Positions 61,093 to 64,000 of a stretch of DNA of 64,000 nucleotides are shown one piece after another. This DNA comes from Diplolepis rosae. Taxonomy: Eukaryota > Arthropoda > Insecta > Hymenoptera > Diplolepididae. Both the position numbers and the translations under genes were made by a program. The DNA lies in assembly GCA_030998225.1 (NCBI GenBank), contig JAPYXD010000754.1, positions 3,410,001 to 3,474,000 on the forward strand, read 5' to 3'. Each line of letters starts with the position of its first letter. Positions within the stretch are counted from its first letter, which is position 1. Under the pieces are notes generated by a model that saw nothing but the letters and a program-made list of their open reading frames with translations, made no database searches and was not told where the DNA came from.

Positions 61093-63170
61093 TTAATACA
61101 TTATAAAAAAGAAATATTATTCTATTATTAGATTATGAATCTAAAAGTTTTAGATTAACTTATTTTTATAATTTTAAGTTATAATAAACTTTTAATCTTT
61201 AAAATTAAAAAGATAATTTAAATATTATAAATTATTTAAAATTTAATATGGCAGATTAGTACAATGAATTTAAAATTTATATGTTCTACCATTTGTATTG
61301 TAGTGGGTACAGTACAGATAATTACAATATTTATGAATGTTTTATCGTCTGTATTTTGCAAAGTACATTACACATAGTAACCACTACAATATTTTTTTTT
61401 CCTCGATTAAGGAAAAGCGTTTTGATAGTGAATAGATAATTTATTGTTTTCTTTGTGTGAGTATATATTTCATGATGACTAAATCTTTTCGAAATTGAAT
61501 TTCAAAATTATTTAAAATGTATTTTATTTTCTATTCTTTGAGTGACTTTTCTCTGATGCATAATTTTGCATGAAATAATTTTGTAATATGCAGTATGAAC
61601 ATTTTTGAAAAGGGTCTTAAAAGATTTGAGAACACGACACTAGGATGAAGACAAATAATATATTGTAGAAAATGTAAATTAGATTTTTTCGAAGTTACTT
61701 CGACTTTTAGAAGTACATTTTTATCACGAGATTTGTGCTTGATATCAATGACTTTTAAAATACTTATTGTGAATTTGCAAATTTTAAAATTGTATTTCAT
61801 TCTTAAAATTCATTGCCCTGAGACCTTCTGATGGCGGAAAAAAATTTGTTGTCGATCACTAATTCACCTTTAGTTATTAATAATTAATAATTGGGGCATA
61901 GGAATAATTATAGTATTATATATAATATATTATAGTGAAAAAAATTATAAAAGTCGAAATTATTTACATAAATATGACTTACAACTTTGTTTTTGATAAT
62001 TTTTTGGTAGAGCGCAAAGTTTTTGCTTTAGCCATCTTTTGAATAAAATATAGATTTTTCCGCCAAAATATTATAAAATAAGAAAACATATCAAAAGAAA
62101 AAGTTAGAGTTATTAAAAAAATCTGCTAAGTTTTATTTTTAATTGTAGAAATTATATTATTATTATTATATTTTCATATTTTATAACATTTTGGCGGAAA
62201 AATCTATATTTTATCCAAAAGATATTTCTATGGTCAAAACAAAAACTCTGCGCTTTACCAAAAAATTATCAGAAACAAAGTTGAAAGTCGTATTTATGCA
62301 AATCATATCGACTTGTATAATTTATTATTTCTCGCATAATTTGGTCAAAAAATTGAGGTTTTTTATTTGTAACAGTATTTTTTTTTATCAAACTGAAAAC
62401 CATCTAACCTATTAAAAACACTTCAGAATAATTTTTTAGATGAAAATGAATGCTAAATGATTTAACCTCTACCATTTTTTCTCTCGCACAGTTTTTCTGG
62501 GAAATGGAATTTTTTATTTTTTACGGCATTTTTATAGCTAAAATCATACACTCAGAAAGAACTTTCCTTCACATTGAAGAAATCCATTGTTTACCCTCCT
62601 TTTCTGAATCCAAAAGAAAGTTTTGTTCATGATACAAAAAAATATGTTTGATTTAAAAAAATGAAGAATTCTAAAAGATCAAATTCTTTTTCAAAATGAT
62701 TCGTTTAATTCAAAAATATATTATTTTGTCTCAACTAAAGTGATCTTTCCAATAAAAATGCATTTTTAAACCCCAAAAATCATTTTATAATCCTTTTTTC
62801 AAAAACAGTAAAGAATTTTTTAATTTAAAAAACAAAGTCAACCAAGAAATTTGACAAAATTAAAAAAACGTTTCATTGATCCCATATCAATGCACATATT
62901 TCTTTAATTCGAAAAATGTTGTTTGAATCTAAACAATTTTTTCCTGAGTTTGTTTTCTAAGTCTGAATCAGTAAAATTTACTACCGATTATTGAATGAAC
63001 ATATTTATAACTATAGAATTCAAAGTAAAATAGATTTTTCTTCATTCCGGAGATCTGAAAAGTGGAAATTGAACCGAAACTGCGAAAGTCTTTTGTGTAA
63101 AACCAATACTTTCTCATTGGTGATAAGAATGTAAAAATATTGTAAATCAATCAAGCTCTCCGCCTGCTAT
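60080..63170. other. AT-rich stretch without recognised gene
   Basis: Holds the GCGCTTCGCGCTC word at 60125-60140, a moderately GC-rich part at 60510-60780, TA runs at 60870-60910 and 61055-61095, and inverted AT-rich arms around 62030-62280 (GGCGGAAAAATCTATATTTT and its complement). No gene seen. Confidence 0.5.
62549..62950. mobile_element. Diverged MITE, same family (copy 3)
   Basis: Starts TA|CACTCAGAAAGAAC and ends ..TTTTTTCCTGAGTT, about 400 bp apart, with an interior of opposed CAAA/TTTG-rich arms. It is more diverged than the other two copies. Confidence 0.5.
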
Positions 63171-63179
63171 CAAATGTTA

Positions 63180-63560
63180 TTAATCTTTGCAAACGGAGTG
63201 AGCTTCGGATCAGTGAACTGATCGCCTATACCCGAATTATTTTTCTCTAGACGACGATTTTCTCCGGCAATGTTTTTGGTTAATTTTTAAAGTCCCGGGA
63301 GAATATGTAATTAAAATTTACGCAGACTTGCGGTTATTATGCGGTGAAGCCGCTGACACGTGAAATCATGCAAAATGTTGGGCATAAGAGCTTGCCATCA
63401 GCTACCGTCTCTGAACAGCGTACGGTTAATGCACTGGAAGTGAAATAGCAGCTGTCGCATTTGAATTTGTGTGGTCCGAGTCCACACTAGGAAATAAACC
63501 GTTGAATCCGTAAAAAAACCTTTGGCAAGGGTGGGGGTATGCCAGCCATATTTATGTATA
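63180..63560. other. GC-richer unique block near window end
   Basis: Balanced sequence (GTGAGCTTCGGATCAGTGAAC, GGTGAAGCCGCTGACACGTG, GCATTTGAATTTGTGTGGTC) with no long ORF and no repeat. Possible conserved non-coding element. Confidence 0.25.
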
Positions 63561-63769
63561 AATGTATATGCAATTTATACGGATTTATGAATCCTGTCAG
63601 ATGAAATTGCAATGCTGAATAGAATTATCACCCTTTCCAATGTATGTAGAAGAATGACAATGTTGAGTTTGACTAGTTTGCGAATTTTCTACATATTTCG
63701 TAAATAAATAAAAAATATCTTACTATACTTATATTTCTATCAAAATCGGAGATGATTTAATATTTTCTG

Positions 63770-64000
63770 AGTTTAGATTTTCCATTTAATTTTTTTTAAG
63801 TTTAGTATCTTTATTTAGAAAGATTTTCGCGGTTTTTAAGAAGTCTAGCACCTTTATGTATTTTTAAACTGAAAATTTTGAGTTTTTTGGACATTTTTTG
63901 ACATTGAATAACTTTTTTGTTTTCTAACCAATTTTTATGATTATTCTTTTATTTTTTTCCTTACAATGTATAAAAACTTTTTGAGTATGTCAAGCACTCT
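63770..64000. repeat. Dispersed AT-rich repeat, copy 3 (truncated by window end)
   Basis: TTTTTTGGACATTTTTTGACAT, TTGAATAACTTTTTTG and CTTTTTGAGTATG occur in the same order as in copies 1 and 2. Confidence 0.65.

Noticed and set aside
1..64000. tRNA or rRNA genes
   Set aside because: No A-box/B-box pair (GGTTCGAATCC-type) or rRNA-like conserved segment was noticed by eye on either strand; a covariance scan was not possible.
1..64000. Direct-repeat arrays as CRISPR
   Set aside because: Tandem units here are diverged, lack spacer-like spacing, and the gene content is eukaryotic.

Overview
This is an AT-rich animal nuclear window with large introns, consensus GT-AG splice sites and many short inverted-repeat elements. 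An insect is the best fit: the first gene is recognisably insect Fasciclin 1. A hymenopteran is plausible but is inference only. There is no operon structure, CRISPR array or bacterial or viral gene set.

Three protein-coding genes can be assembled exon by exon, and in each the splice phases close with no leftover base. (1) The 3' half of fas1 (+ strand, 18842-31590) encodes the last two FAS1 adhesion domains and a C-terminal GPI-type tail. Its 5' exons lie before the window, so positions 1-18841 are presumed intron. Two frame-preserving cassette exons (30 nt and 57 nt) look possible inside it. (2) PHF14 (+ strand, 38026-44355, 13 exons, 918 residues) is a nuclear multi-PHD histone reader. (3) MTFMT (- strand, 46435 down to 44786, 6 exons, 362 residues) is mitochondrial methionyl-tRNA formyltransferase. 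PHF14 and MTFMT are tail to tail, about 430 bp between stop codons. Fas1 acts at the neuronal surface, PHF14 in chromatin and MTFMT in mitochondrial translation, so the adjacency carries no functional link that I can see.

Layout: 1-18.8 kb, presumed fas1 intron with MITE-like and tandem repeats; 18.8-31.6 kb, fas1 exons; 31.6-37.7 kb, fas1 3' UTR and intergenic DNA; 37.7-44.4 kb, PHF14; 44.8-46.4 kb, MTFMT; 46.4-48.9 kb, tandem repeats; 48.9-57 kb, a nest of inverted copies of a self-complementary repeat built on the AATCCGA heptamer, enclosing a small TIR element with a THAP-domain ORF; 57.3-57.7 kb, a GC-richer unique block; 58.0-59.9 kb, three tandem copies of a ~680-bp palindrome; 60-64 kb, AT-rich DNA with a few repeats.

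The most interesting signal is a hammerhead-ribozyme-like core (CTGATGA, short stem, GAAAC) at three places in at least two unrelated repeat families. The stem sequence differs each time yet stays perfectly complementary. One copy ends a 1.16-kb element containing six ~155-bp tandem units, and another sits in a TIR element inside a PHF14 intron. The second notable structure is the 48.9-57 kb inverted-duplication nest. All identifications rest on reading the sequence and on remembered family motifs; no database search was possible.
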